DNA from: Burkholderiales bacterium
Lineage (GTDB): Bacteria > Pseudomonadota > Gammaproteobacteria > Burkholderiales > Usitatibacteraceae
Assembly (NCBI GenBank): GCA_017853245.1
Contig: JAFMJY010000015.1
Span: forward strand, 1-33,506
Reading direction: 5' to 3'
Length of the DNA stretch: 33,506 nucleotides
How positions within the stretch are numbered: the stretch's first letter is position 1; each line of letters starts with the position of its first letter. A program made the position numbers and the translations under genes. The notes beneath the pieces were generated by a model. The model saw only the letters and a list, made by a program, of their open reading frames with translations, ran no database searches and was not told where the DNA came from. Shown here piece by piece: positions 1-7,622 of this stretch.

Positions 1-1022
1 GGCGCATCGATGCGCACGTTGCTATCCGCTTCCTGGGGAGAAATATCGACCTGGATGAACTTCTGGCCGCCCCAATCCTTGTGGCCGGCACCGCCCCAGG
101 TCTTGCCCTTGCCGTGCGAGAGGAGCCAGTTCAGGCGTGCGCCGATCAGCAGCACCACGTCGGCTGAAGGAAGGACGTAGGAGCGCGCCGCCGCGGCCGA
201 TTGAGCATGGTCGTCTGGAAGCAGGCCCTTCGCCATCGACATCGGGAGATAGGGTATGCCCGTTCGCTCGACGAGCGCGCGAATGTCGTCATCGGCCTGC
301 GCGTACGCGGCCCCCTTGCCGAGCAGGATCAGCGGCCGCTTGGCATTGCGCAACAGGGCCAGCGCGCGACTGACTGCCTCGGGCGCCGGGATCTGACGGG
401 GCGCGGGATCGACCACTTCGATCAACGAACGCCGCCCCGCCTCCGCCGGCATCGCCTGGGCGAAGAGCTTGGCGGGCAGGTCGAGGTAAACGCCTCCCGG
501 GCGGCCGGAGACGGCAGCACGAATGGCGCGGGCCACACCGACGCCGATATCCTCGACGTGGAGCACCCGGAATGCCGCCTTGCAGAGCGGCCTGGCAATG
601 GCGAGCTGGTCCATCTCCTCGTAATCGCCCTGCTGGAGGTCGACAATCTCCCGCTCGCTCGACCCGCTGATGAGGATCATCGGAAAGCAATTGGTGGTGG
701 CGTTGGCGAGTGCCGTGAGCCCATTCAGGAACCCCGGCGCCGATACCGTCAGGCAGATGCCGGGCTTCTGGGTGAGGAATCCGGCAATGGCTGCTGCATT
801 ACCCGCGTTCTGCTCGTGGCGGAAGGAAATCATCCGCATGCCCTGGGCCTGGGCGAGACGCGTGAGGTCGGTGATGGGAATGCCCGGGAGCCCGTAAATC
901 GTGGTGATGCCGTTGAGCTTCAGGGCGTCGAGGACCAGATGAAAGCCATCCGTCTCATCCCGGGCGGCGCTGCCCGCCGCAGCTTCCTCACCGGTGACGC
1001 CGGGTTCGTTGACGATTCCCAT
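1..1022 (-). CDS. oxc: Oxalyl-CoA decarboxylase, N-terminal part (runs off left edge)
   Basis: Thiamine diphosphate enzyme that decarboxylates oxalyl-CoA to formyl-CoA and CO2 in cytoplasmic oxalate breakdown. The ATG at 1020-1022 follows a strong GGAGGAGG ribosome site, and 340 codons are present; the family is about 570 residues, so the C-terminal cofactor-binding part lies outside the window. Visible signature: [10 protein letters not shown], where E70 is the expected catalytic glutamate of the cofactor-binding N-terminal domain; then [47 protein letters not shown] and [20 protein letters not shown]. These match oxalyl-CoA decarboxylase as I remember it from Oxalobacter much better than acetolactate synthase. 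It is the last visible gene of a same-strand run tctC-tctB-tctA-oxc, 118 bases after tctA. Its usual partner, formyl-CoA transferase, is not in the window. Confidence 0.9.
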   Translation of the reverse strand, partial: MGIVNEPGVTGEEAAAGSAARDETDGFHLVLDALKLNGITTIYGLPGIPITDLTRLAQAQGMRMISFRHEQNAGNAAAIAGFLTQKPGICLTVSAPGFLNGLTALANATTNCFPMILISGSSEREIVDLQQGDYEEMDQLAIARPLCKAAFRVLHVEDIGVGVARAIRAAVSGRPGGVYLDLPAKLFAQAMPAEAGRRSLIEVVDPAPRQIPAPEAVSRALALLRNAKRPLILLGKGAAYAQADDDIRALVERTGIPYLPMSMAKGLLPDDHAQSAAAARSYVLPSADVVLLIGARLNWLLSHGKGKTWGGAGHKDWGGQKFIQVDISPQEADSNVRIDA

Positions 1023-1140
1023 GCAAACCTCCTCCGTGGCCGCGCCCGCTCGCCTTCACTTCAGGCGGGGGACAAACGTCGCATTCTAGCCGCGTTCCGC
1101 CTCCGGGAGCCCTCAGGCCCCAGCCGCGTCAAGCCCGGCG

Positions 1141-2658
1141 CTACGTCGCGGCGCGCTTGCGCAACGCCGACCACCCGCCCGAGAGCAGCGGCCAGAACAG
1201 CAGCAGCAGCGCCGCGCCCGTGATGGTGCCGACGAGGGGGTTGGAGAAGAAGACCAACAAGTCGCCCTGGGAGCCCAGCACCGACTGCCGGAACGAATCC
1301 TCCGCCCGGTCCCCGAGAACGAGCGCGAGAACCAGCGGCGCCATCGGGTAGTTGAGCTTCTTGAAGACGTAGCCCAGCACGCCGAAGACCAGCATCAGCC
1401 AGACGTCGAACATTGAGCTGTGCACGGTGTAGGCGCCGATCGCGCAGATCACCAGGATCACGGGCGCGATGATCGAGAATGGCACGCGCAGGATCGAGGC
1501 GAAGAGGGGCACGCAGGTCAGCACGACGATCAGGCCCACGATGTTGCCGAGGTACATGGAGGCGATGAGGCCCCAGACGAAATCCTTCTGCTCGGTGAAC
1601 AGCAGCGGGCCGGGCTGAAGCCCCCAGATCAGCAACCCGCCGAGCAACACCGCCGCGGTGGGAGAACCCGGAACGCCCAGCGTCAGCATCGGCAGCAGCG
1701 CGGAGGTCCCGGCCGCGTGCGCCGCCGTCTCCGGCGCCACCACGCCCTCGACCTTGCCGTTGCCGAATTGTTCGCCGTCTTTCGAGACCCGCTTGGCAAG
1801 GCCGTAAGCCATGAACGATGCGGGCGTCGCGCCGCCGGGCACGATGCCCATGAGGCAGCCCACGGCCGACGAGCGCACCGAGGTGCGCCAATAGCGCGGC
1901 AACTCCTTCCAGGTTTCCAGCACCACCTTCATGTTGAGGCGCGCCTTGGCACCCCGGAACTCGAGGCCTTCCTCGATGGTGAGCAGGATCTCGCCGATGC
2001 CGAAGAGGCCGATCACGGCGATGAGGAAGTCAAACCCCTTGAGGAGCTCCATGAACCCGAACGTCAGGCGCAACTGCCCGGTGACCGTGTCGATGCCGAC
2101 TGCGGCAAGGGCAAACCCCGCCATCATCGCGGCGATGGTCTTGAACGCCGCGCCCTTTGCCATGCCCACGAACGCGCAAAACGTGAGCAGGTACACCGCA
2201 AAGAATTCCGGCGGGCCGAATTTGAGCGCAAAGCGGGCGATGATCGGCGAGATGAACGTGATGAGCAGCACCGCCACCAAGGCACCGATGAACGAGGAAG
2301 TGAATGCGGCCGTCAGTGCCGCGCCGGCGCGCCCCTGTTGCGAGAGGGGGTAGCCATCAAAAGTCGTGGCCACGGACCAGGGCTCGCCCGGAATGTTGAA
2401 GAGGATCGAGGTGATGGCGCCGCCGAACAGTGCCCCCCAGTAAATGCAGGAGAGCAGGATGATGGCCGACGTGGCGCCACCCGGTTGCTGCGCCATGGTG
2501 AAGGTAAGCGGCAGTAGGATCGCCACCCCGTTGGCTCCACCGAGCCCGGGCAATACGCCGATCAGGACGCCCAACGTCACGCCCGCGAACATGAGCGCGA
2601 GGTTGAACCACGACATCGCGATGGCGAAGCCGCCGATCAGGGATTGGATTTCTTGCAT
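1141..2658 (-). CDS. tctA: TctA-family large permease subunit of a tripartite tricarboxylate transporter
   Basis: Large membrane subunit (505 residues, usual family size) of a TTT-type secondary transporter that moves carboxylates handed over by a periplasmic binding protein. The protein is almost wholly hydrophobic with about 12 predicted membrane spans. It carries the family glycine-rich segments GVLPGLGGANGVAILLPLTF near residues 36-55, GIVPGGATPASFMAYGLAKR in the middle, and LTLGVPGSPTAAVLLGGLL. The ATG at 2656-2658 lies 12 bases after the tctB stop, so the two are surely co-transcribed. The substrate cannot be read from the permease; the oxalyl-CoA decarboxylase gene downstream hints at oxalate or a related carboxylate, which is inference only. 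Confidence 0.95.
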   Translation of the reverse strand: MQEIQSLIGGFAIAMSWFNLALMFAGVTLGVLIGVLPGLGGANGVAILLPLTFTMAQQPGGATSAIILLSCIYWGALFGGAITSILFNIPGEPWSVATTFDGYPLSQQGRAGAALTAAFTSSFIGALVAVLLITFISPIIARFALKFGPPEFFAVYLLTFCAFVGMAKGAAFKTIAAMMAGFALAAVGIDTVTGQLRLTFGFMELLKGFDFLIAVIGLFGIGEILLTIEEGLEFRGAKARLNMKVVLETWKELPRYWRTSVRSSAVGCLMGIVPGGATPASFMAYGLAKRVSKDGEQFGNGKVEGVVAPETAAHAAGTSALLPMLTLGVPGSPTAAVLLGGLLIWGLQPGPLLFTEQKDFVWGLIASMYLGNIVGLIVVLTCVPLFASILRVPFSIIAPVILVICAIGAYTVHSSMFDVWLMLVFGVLGYVFKKLNYPMAPLVLALVLGDRAEDSFRQSVLGSQGDLLVFFSNPLVGTITGAALLLLFWPLLSGGWSALRKRAAT

Positions 2659-2670
2659 GGCGGCCCCGGG

Positions 2671-3183
2671 TCAGCTGAACCCGAGCGCTGCCTCGAGGGG
2701 CCCCTTGGGCAGGGGCACCTTGAACCAGATCTCGAACATCAGGAAGAAAAAGATGACCACGCCTAGGCATACCGGCACGATCTTCACGGGACCGTAGCCG
2801 CCGAGGCGCCACATGAACCAGGCAATGTAGAGGGCCGAGGCAACGTAGATACCGAGGCCAAACCAGGGGTTGGCGATCAGCGCCACGTAGACCACCGTCG
2901 GAAACAGCACCGCCAGCACCATTCGCAACTCGCCCCGCTTGACGAAGGCGTGCGCGCCCTTCTCGCCCATGCGAAACGCCTGAAGGAGATTGGCCCCCGA
3001 AGCGATGACGATGAAGAGCCCAATGTAGAACGGAAAGTAGCCCGCCTGCGGGCCGTCCGAGCCCCAGGCAGCGCCGAGGCGTTGGCTATCCCACATCACG
3101 ACGGCGCCGAACACCAGGAACAGCCCTGCCATGACGACCTCCGCCGCGCGCAACGACGTGACGGCCTTGTCTCCTTCCTCCAT
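2671..3183 (-). CDS. tctB: TctB-family small permease subunit
   Basis: Small membrane subunit (170 residues) of the TTT transporter. It shows the four hydrophobic segments typical of TctB: around residues 14-31, 47-65, 85-120 (a split pair) and 132-152. The early sequence VMWDSQRLGAAWGSDGPQAGYFPFYIGL is of the TctB kind, with the usual GPxxGYFPF stretch. The ATG at 3181-3183 follows a GGGGAG ribosome site. The gene lies between tctC (51 bases upstream, with a strong hairpin in the gap) and tctA (12 bases downstream). It is assigned from size, membrane topology and position; TctB proteins are poorly conserved, but the operon leaves little doubt. Confidence 0.92.
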   Translation of the reverse strand: MEEGDKAVTSLRAAEVVMAGLFLVFGAVVMWDSQRLGAAWGSDGPQAGYFPFYIGLFIVIASGANLLQAFRMGEKGAHAFVKRGELRMVLAVLFPTVVYVALIANPWFGLGIYVASALYIAWFMWRLGGYGPVKIVPVCLGVVIFFFLMFEIWFKVPLPKGPLEAALGFS

Positions 3184-3208
3184 CGGCTCCCCTCTTGTCG
3201 TGATAGAC

Positions 3209-3228
3209 GCGGCCCCCGCAGGGGCCGC
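3209..3228 (-). repeat. Hairpin between tctC and tctB
   Basis: Perfect 8-bp inverted repeat: GCGGCCCC at 3209-3216 and GGGGCCGC at 3221-3228, with loop UGCG in the minus-strand RNA. It begins just after the tctC stop and ends 26 bases before the tctB start. No U-tract follows, so full termination is unlikely. Its place between a binding-protein gene and its permease genes fits an mRNA-stabilising or partial-stop hairpin that raises the binding protein over the permease; this role is inferred. Confidence 0.7.
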
Positions 3229-3234
3229 AGCCGG

Positions 3235-4245
3235 TTACTTGCCGGGCGCGAGGAAACCTGCCTCCTTCATGAGCCCATAGTGAAGCTTCTCGGCGCTCGC
3301 GACCCAGTCCGCGTACTCCTTGCCGGTGAGCGCCGTCTGGTTGAAGGCGCCGTCCTCCATGAACTTCTTCCACTCCGGCGTCTGGCGCACCTTCTCCATG
3401 AGGTCGACGTAGTACTTCACCTGGTCGGCGGTGACGCCGCCCGGCATGAAGATGCCCCGCAGCATCAGGTAATCGGTGGTGAGGCCCGATTCCTTGCAGG
3501 TCGGGATATCCGCCCAGCTCATGTCGGCGGTGACCTTGGCCTTGTAAGGCATGCGCGTGTCGTCGAAGACGCAGAGGGGGCGGAGGTTGCCCGCGCGCCA
3601 TTGCGCCACCGCCTCGATGGGGTTGTTCACGGTGGAATCGACATGCTTGCCCACCAGCTGCGTGGCGACCTCGCCGCCGCCCTTGTAGGGAATGTAGGTG
3701 AACTTGACGCCCGCCTGCTTCTCGATCGCAACGGTGATGATCTGGTCTTCCTGCTTGGAGCCGGTGCCGCCCATCTTGGTCTTGCCGGGGCCCGCTTTCT
3801 TCATCTGCTCGAGGAATTCCTTGGGCGTCTTCGCGGGGTTTTCCTTGTTGACCCAGAGCACGAACTGATCGAGCGCCATCATTCGCACGGGCGTGAGGTC
3901 CTTCCAGCTGAAAGGAACGCCGGTGGCCATTGGGGTCGTGAACAGGTTCGACAGCGTGATCACGATCTTGTGCGGGTCGCCCTTCGAGCCCTTCACGTCG
4001 AGGAAGCCCTCGGCGCCGGCGCCACCGCCCTTGTTGATCACCACCATCGACTGCTTCATCAGGTTGTTCTTGGCGATGATCGATTGGATGACGCGCGCCA
4101 TCTGGTCGGCGCCGCCACCCGTTCCGGCTGGAACGATGAATTCAACGTTCTTGGTGGGCTCCCAGGCTAGCGCTGGGGCGGCAAAGGAGAAGGTAGTGGC
4201 AACGGCGGCGGCCAAAAGGCCAGTGCTCAGGATTTGCTTCGTCAT
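3235..4245 (-). CDS. tctC: TctC-family periplasmic substrate-binding protein
   Basis: Periplasmic binding component (336 residues) of the TTT transporter; it captures the carboxylate and delivers it to TctA/TctB. A Sec signal peptide is clear: basic start MTKQ, hydrophobic core, and probable cleavage after APALA near residue 27. Family landmarks are EFIVPAGTGGGADQMARVI near residues 35-53, INKGGGAGAEGFLDVKGSKG, a middle segment FTYIPYKGGGEVATQLVGKH with the conserved Y-K-G-G, and the VADWVASAEK-like end (here EYADWVASAEKL). The ATG at 4243-4245 is preceded by AAGGAG. It is the first gene of the tctCBA-oxc run; a perfect TATAAT on the same strand about 50 bases upstream may be its -10 element. 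Ligand unknown. Confidence 0.95.
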   Translation of the reverse strand: MTKQILSTGLLAAAVATTFSFAAPALAWEPTKNVEFIVPAGTGGGADQMARVIQSIIAKNNLMKQSMVVINKGGGAGAEGFLDVKGSKGDPHKIVITLSNLFTTPMATGVPFSWKDLTPVRMMALDQFVLWVNKENPAKTPKEFLEQMKKAGPGKTKMGGTGSKQEDQIITVAIEKQAGVKFTYIPYKGGGEVATQLVGKHVDSTVNNPIEAVAQWRAGNLRPLCVFDDTRMPYKAKVTADMSWADIPTCKESGLTTDYLMLRGIFMPGGVTADQVKYYVDLMEKVRQTPEWKKFMEDGAFNQTALTGKEYADWVASAEKLHYGLMKEAGFLAPGK

Positions 4246-4267
4246 GTCACGGCTCCTTGTGAAAATG

Positions 4268-4298
4268 CGCTCGCAAGAGCGGTCGGTTGAGGATTATA
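4268..4298 (-). promoter_or_regulatory. Candidate tctC promoter -10 and leader hairpin
   Basis: On the minus strand a perfect TATAAT occupies 4298-4293, which would start transcription near 4286 and give a leader of about 40 bases for tctC. No convincing -35 hexamer is seen 16-18 bases upstream (the sequence there is GC-rich and unlike TTGACA). The leader holds a small perfect hairpin, 5-bp arms 4268-4272 and 4277-4281 around a 4-base loop. The usp gene ends at 4324, so transcription from usp could also read through. Confidence 0.45.
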
Positions 4299-4323
4299 TT
4301 CCCGGGAGGGCGCCCGGCTGCTG

Positions 4324-4749
4324 CTACTTGACCAGCAGGACCGGGATGCCTGTGAGGCTCAGCACATGCGTGGTCACCGACCCCATGACCAGGCCCGCAA
4401 CAGTGCCCAGACCGCGAGTGCCCATCACGATCTGGTCGATGCCCTTTTCTTTGGCGTAGTGGGCAATGACGTGGGCCGGCTCCCCAACGCCAATATGGAT
4501 TGCGTACGGAACCTTGGCCACATCGAGGGCTCGACGGGCGGAGACGACGGCCGCGTCTCCCTGTTCGCGGTGGTAATCGCGCAACTGGTCCTGGGCAACG
4601 AACCGGCCCACGGCTTCGGGCAGCGCATGCTGCACGTTGAGAAGGTGCACTTCGGGCTTCTCCTTGTACCAACCCAACAGGCCCACCAAGTGCGAAACGG
4701 CGCGATCGGATGACTCCGACCCGTCCACAGCGATCAGGATGCGAAACAT
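4324..4749 (-). CDS. Universal stress protein, UspA family, ATP-binding type
   Basis: Single-domain Usp protein of 141 residues, the usual family size. The fold starts with FRILIAVDGSESSDRA and ends with GIPVLLVK. The ATP-binding signature G-2x-G-9x-G-S/T is complete near the C-terminus (GTRGLGTVAGLVMGS), so this should be the nucleotide-binding subclass. I chose the ATG at 4747-4749, which has a GGAGG ribosome site just upstream, over the longer open frame reaching to 4914, because the extra residues are arginine-rich and overlap the terC-like gene. The gene lies 43 bases after the terC-like gene on the same strand, probably one transcript. Its physiological role cannot be told from sequence. 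Confidence 0.93.
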   Translation of the reverse strand: MFRILIAVDGSESSDRAVSHLVGLLGWYKEKPEVHLLNVQHALPEAVGRFVAQDQLRDYHREQGDAAVVSARRALDVAKVPYAIHIGVGEPAHVIAHYAKEKGIDQIVMGTRGLGTVAGLVMGSVTTHVLSLTGIPVLLVK

Positions 4750-4792
4750 GCGCTCCTCCAGGGAAATACGGCGCGGCCGGCGGGCAGGACAA

Positions 4793-5539
4793 TCATTGGC
4801 CGGGCCCCGCCTTCTGGCTGCCCGTCCCGGCAAGGTCCACGGTAGGCGCGGCGTCCTGGCGCTCCTCGGCGCGGGCCGCAAGCCACTTGCCCACTGCCAC
4901 GACTGCGATCGCACCCAGGGCGGGGGCCACGGTGTGGAGCCACGCCGCGTTGGTGTCGACCCAGTCCTTGATCGAGGGGTCGGAAACCGCCATGTCGCCC
5001 GCTACCCAGCCGAGCAAGGCAGCGCCCAGCGTGATGATGATCGGGAAACGGTCCATCACCTTGAGGAGCATGGTGCTGCCGAAGATGACCAGCGGAATGC
5101 TGATCGCCAGCCCGAGCACGAGAAGCAGCATGCTGCCCTTGGCCGCCGCCGCTACGGCAATCACGTTGTCCAAGCTCATCACCAGGTCGGCGATGAGGAT
5201 CGTGCGGATGGCCGCCGCAAGCCCGGTCGACGCTGACGACCCGCCATCGCCCTCGTCTTCCGGAAGCAGCAGCTGTGTGGCAATCCAGAGGAGCAGGGCC
5301 GCGCCCACAAGTTTGAGGTAGGGCAGCCGCAGCAGCTCGACGGCGACAATCGTGAGTACGATGCGCATGGCGATGGCGGCGCCGCTGCCCCAGAAGATCG
5401 CCGCTTTCTGCTGCTGGGGCGGCAGGGAACGGGCCGCCAAAGCAATCACCACGGCGTTGTCTCCCGACAGCACGATGTTCACGCCGATGATCGCGAGGAG
5501 ACTCCCCCAGAACACCGCCGTCATGACTTCGTCGAACAT
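4793..5539 (-). CDS. TerC-family integral membrane protein (YjbE-like)
   Basis: Membrane protein of 248 residues with about seven hydrophobic segments. It has the two internally repeated acidic motifs of the TerC superfamily: VLSGDNAVVIALAAR in the first half and VMSLDNVIAVAAAAKG in the second; the paired aspartate-asparagine residues are thought to bind metal within the membrane. Family members take part in metal-ion export (Mn2+ or Ca2+) or tellurite resistance; the substrate here is unknown. The start chosen is the ATG at 5537-5539 (MFDEVM), which has an AGGAAGG ribosome site; the open frame extends to 5794 but that extension is not protein-like. A charged, disordered tail follows the last span. 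It is followed by the usp gene after 43 bases. Confidence 0.9.
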   Translation of the reverse strand: MFDEVMTAVFWGSLLAIIGVNIVLSGDNAVVIALAARSLPPQQQKAAIFWGSGAAIAMRIVLTIVAVELLRLPYLKLVGAALLLWIATQLLLPEDEGDGGSSASTGLAAAIRTILIADLVMSLDNVIAVAAAAKGSMLLLVLGLAISIPLVIFGSTMLLKVMDRFPIIITLGAALLGWVAGDMAVSDPSIKDWVDTNAAWLHTVAPALGAIAVVAVGKWLAARAEERQDAAPTVDLAGTGSQKAGPGQ

Positions 5540-5637
5540 GCCTTCCTCTCCCCCTTGAAGCGCCGGAGCGTGACCCCGCCTTTGCCATGGTACCCGATGC
5601 GCCACTGCGCCCGCCGGTCGGGCAGCGGGGCAGCTCC

Positions 5638-5661
5638 TATAATGGTCTCGGTTTGAAACCG
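5638..5661 (+). promoter_or_regulatory. Candidate slt promoter (-10) with adjacent 13-base dyad
   Basis: A perfect TATAAT at 5638-5643 is followed at 5649-5661 by the perfect dyad CGGTTTGAAACCG, which would sit over the transcription start. The -35 region is poor. The element lies in the 136-base gap between the divergent terC-like gene and the lytic transglycosylase gene, and would give a leader of only about 25 bases before the TTG at 5676. The dyad could be an operator for an unknown repressor or simply a small hairpin. Confidence 0.5.
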
Positions 5662-5675
5662 AAGCGCAAACCGGA

Positions 5676-7613
5676 TTGTCGTTGACCTCGCTCGTGCTAC
5701 GGTGCCTCGCGCCGGCACTGATCCTTCTCGCGACGTTGGCTCGTGCGGCCGATGCGGACATCGTTGCTGCGCGCGCCGCATGGGAGCGGGGCAATGTCGC
5801 CGCCCTGGCAAAGCTTCGCGACCGGTCGGCCGCCCATCCTCTCGGCGCCTATCCTGCGTTCTGGCATCTGCTCGCCACGCTGGACGTCGCCCCCGAAGCG
5901 GACTTGCGTGCGTTCCTGGACGCGAACCGGGACGGCCCGCTTGCCGACCTCCTCCGGCGGGACTGGCTCAAGCGACTGGGCGCGGCGGGCAAGTGGGGGG
6001 AGTTCCGCCGCGAACACCCCGCGTTGGTAGCTGACGACCCGGAGGTCGCCTGCTACGCCCTGCAGGCACGCCTGGACAGCGGGGACCCTGAGGCCTTGCG
6101 GGAAGCCCGCGGCCGCTTCCTCGGCGGAAAGGAAGCGCCCGCGCCCTGCCAGCCTGTATTCGCCGCGCTGGCCAGCGAGCGCCTGATTGGGTCTCCCGAG
6201 GTGTGGTCCCGAATCCGGCAATTGCTCGCCGCCGGCGCGCTCGGGGACGCCAAGCGCGCCAACCTGTTCCTCCCCAATCGGGAACGCTTCGACGAGCGCG
6301 ACCTGGCGCTCGCCAACGACGACCCCGCCCGCTTTCTCGCTCGCCCGCGGCCGAAGGCACCGCCGAATCGTGCATTTCACGAGCTGTCGCTCCACGCGTT
6401 GGCGCGGCTCGCGCGCAAGAGCCCGGACGAAGCGGCAACACGACTGCAGGAGCTCGCCACGACGCTTGGCCCGGGGGACAGCCGGTATGGCTGGGCGGAG
6501 ATCGCCCAGGCGTCAGCCCGGTCTCACCACTCGCGGGCTGTGGAGTGGTATCGGCTGGCGGGCGAGGGGCCATTCACAGAGCCCCAACTGCAATGGATGG
6601 TGCGCGCCGCCTTGCGCGCGGGCGACTGGCGCCTCGTGCGCGCTGCCGTGAACCAGATGCCGCCGCTGGAAGCGCGCGACCCGGCGTGGCAGTACTGGCT
6701 CGGGCGAGCACTGCGCGCGGAGGGTGCCAACGATGCGGCGCGTGCGGTGCTGCTGCCGCTCGCCCGGGAGCGCCACTTCTACGGGCTGCTCGCGGCGGAA
6801 GACCTGGGCCTTGTACAGCCACCGGACTGGACTCCCCGATCGGTCCCTGAAGAGGATGTTGCGCGCATGCGGTCCGTGTCGGCCGTGGGTCGCGCCATGG
6901 CCCTGTATCGGCTGGGGCTTAGCCAGGAGGCCTTCCGCGAGTGGGTGTTCGGCCTTCGCGCGCGCACCGATGCGGAGTACCTCGCGGCGGCGGAACTCGC
7001 CAGCCGGGAAGGCCTCATCGACCGTTCTATCGGCACCGCCGACCGCACGGTCACGCTGCATGACTTCACGCGCCGCTATCCCACGACACACATCGAGACC
7101 CTCTCGGAATCGGCTCGGCAGTGGAACGTCGCCGAAGCCAAGGTATTCGCCATGATTCGCCAGGAGAGTCGCTTCAACGCCACTATTCGCTCACGCGCCG
7201 GCGCCATCGGCCTCATGCAATTGATGCCTGCCACAGCAAGCTGGGTGGCCAGGCAGATGAGCTTTCCGGACTACCGCATCAGCCTGCTCGACCTGCCGTC
7301 CGTGAACATCGCCATGGGCACGTACTATTACCACCGCGTGCTCGCCGACCTCGGGGACCCGGTGCTCGCCACCGCCGCCTACAACGCGGGCCCCGGGCGC
7401 GCCAAGCGCTGGCGCGACGCGACGCCGCTGGAAGGCGCGATCTACGCCGAGACCATTCCGTTCAACGAGACTCGTGACTACGTGAAAAGGGTGTTCGCGA
7501 ACGCGTGGTTTTACCACCACCGCCTGAACGGCGAGGCGGCGAGCCTGCGCGCAATGCTTGGAAAGGTTCCGGCGCGCCCTGCCGATCCCGGCGCTGCCAG
7601 CGACATTCCTTGA
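5676..7613 (+). CDS. slt: Soluble lytic murein transglycosylase (Slt70 type)
   Basis: Periplasmic enzyme that cleaves the MurNAc-GlcNAc bond of peptidoglycan to form 1,6-anhydro ends. The predicted 645 residues match Slt70-type proteins: signal peptide (hydrophobic core LAPALILLATLARA, cut near residue 24), a long alpha-helical superhelical region to about residue 470, then the C-terminal catalytic domain. That domain contains IRQESRF with catalytic glutamate E497, GAIGLMQLMPATA, and TAAYNAGPGRAKRW, all hallmark SLT motifs, and ends with YVKRVFANAWFY. The start is uncertain: TTG at 5676, TTG at 5682 or GTG at 5694 all leave a workable signal peptide, and none has a clear ribosome site. First gene of a plus-strand set with the NDUFA9-like and cca genes, separated by 9 bases and then a 4-base overlap. 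Confidence 0.92.
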   Translation: MSLTSLVLRCLAPALILLATLARAADADIVAARAAWERGNVAALAKLRDRSAAHPLGAYPAFWHLLATLDVAPEADLRAFLDANRDGPLADLLRRDWLKRLGAAGKWGEFRREHPALVADDPEVACYALQARLDSGDPEALREARGRFLGGKEAPAPCQPVFAALASERLIGSPEVWSRIRQLLAAGALGDAKRANLFLPNRERFDERDLALANDDPARFLARPRPKAPPNRAFHELSLHALARLARKSPDEAATRLQELATTLGPGDSRYGWAEIAQASARSHHSRAVEWYRLAGEGPFTEPQLQWMVRAALRAGDWRLVRAAVNQMPPLEARDPAWQYWLGRALRAEGANDAARAVLLPLARERHFYGLLAAEDLGLVQPPDWTPRSVPEEDVARMRSVSAVGRAMALYRLGLSQEAFREWVFGLRARTDAEYLAAAELASREGLIDRSIGTADRTVTLHDFTRRYPTTHIETLSESARQWNVAEAKVFAMIRQESRFNATIRSRAGAIGLMQLMPATASWVARQMSFPDYRISLLDLPSVNIAMGTYYYHRVLADLGDPVLATAAYNAGPGRAKRWRDATPLEGAIYAETIPFNETRDYVKRVFANAWFYHHRLNGEAASLRAMLGKVPARPADPGAASDIP

Positions 7614-7622
7614 GTTGATGCG

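Noticed and set aside
1083-1088. TAGAAT on the minus strand as a separate promoter for oxc
   Set aside because: No -35 like sequence at the right distance; the hexamer alone is too weak and oxc is more simply read as part of the tctCBA transcript.
1420-2517. Plus-strand open frame (365 codons) opposite tctA
   Set aside because: Composition is H/R/G/D-rich shadow of a membrane-protein gene; tctA on the other strand has full family motifs.
5540-5640. Possible yybP-ykoY manganese riboswitch in front of the TerC-like gene
   Set aside because: Such riboswitches do precede some terC-family genes, but the conserved core sequences were not found in this leader; only a chance CCAUGGCAAAGGC resemblance.
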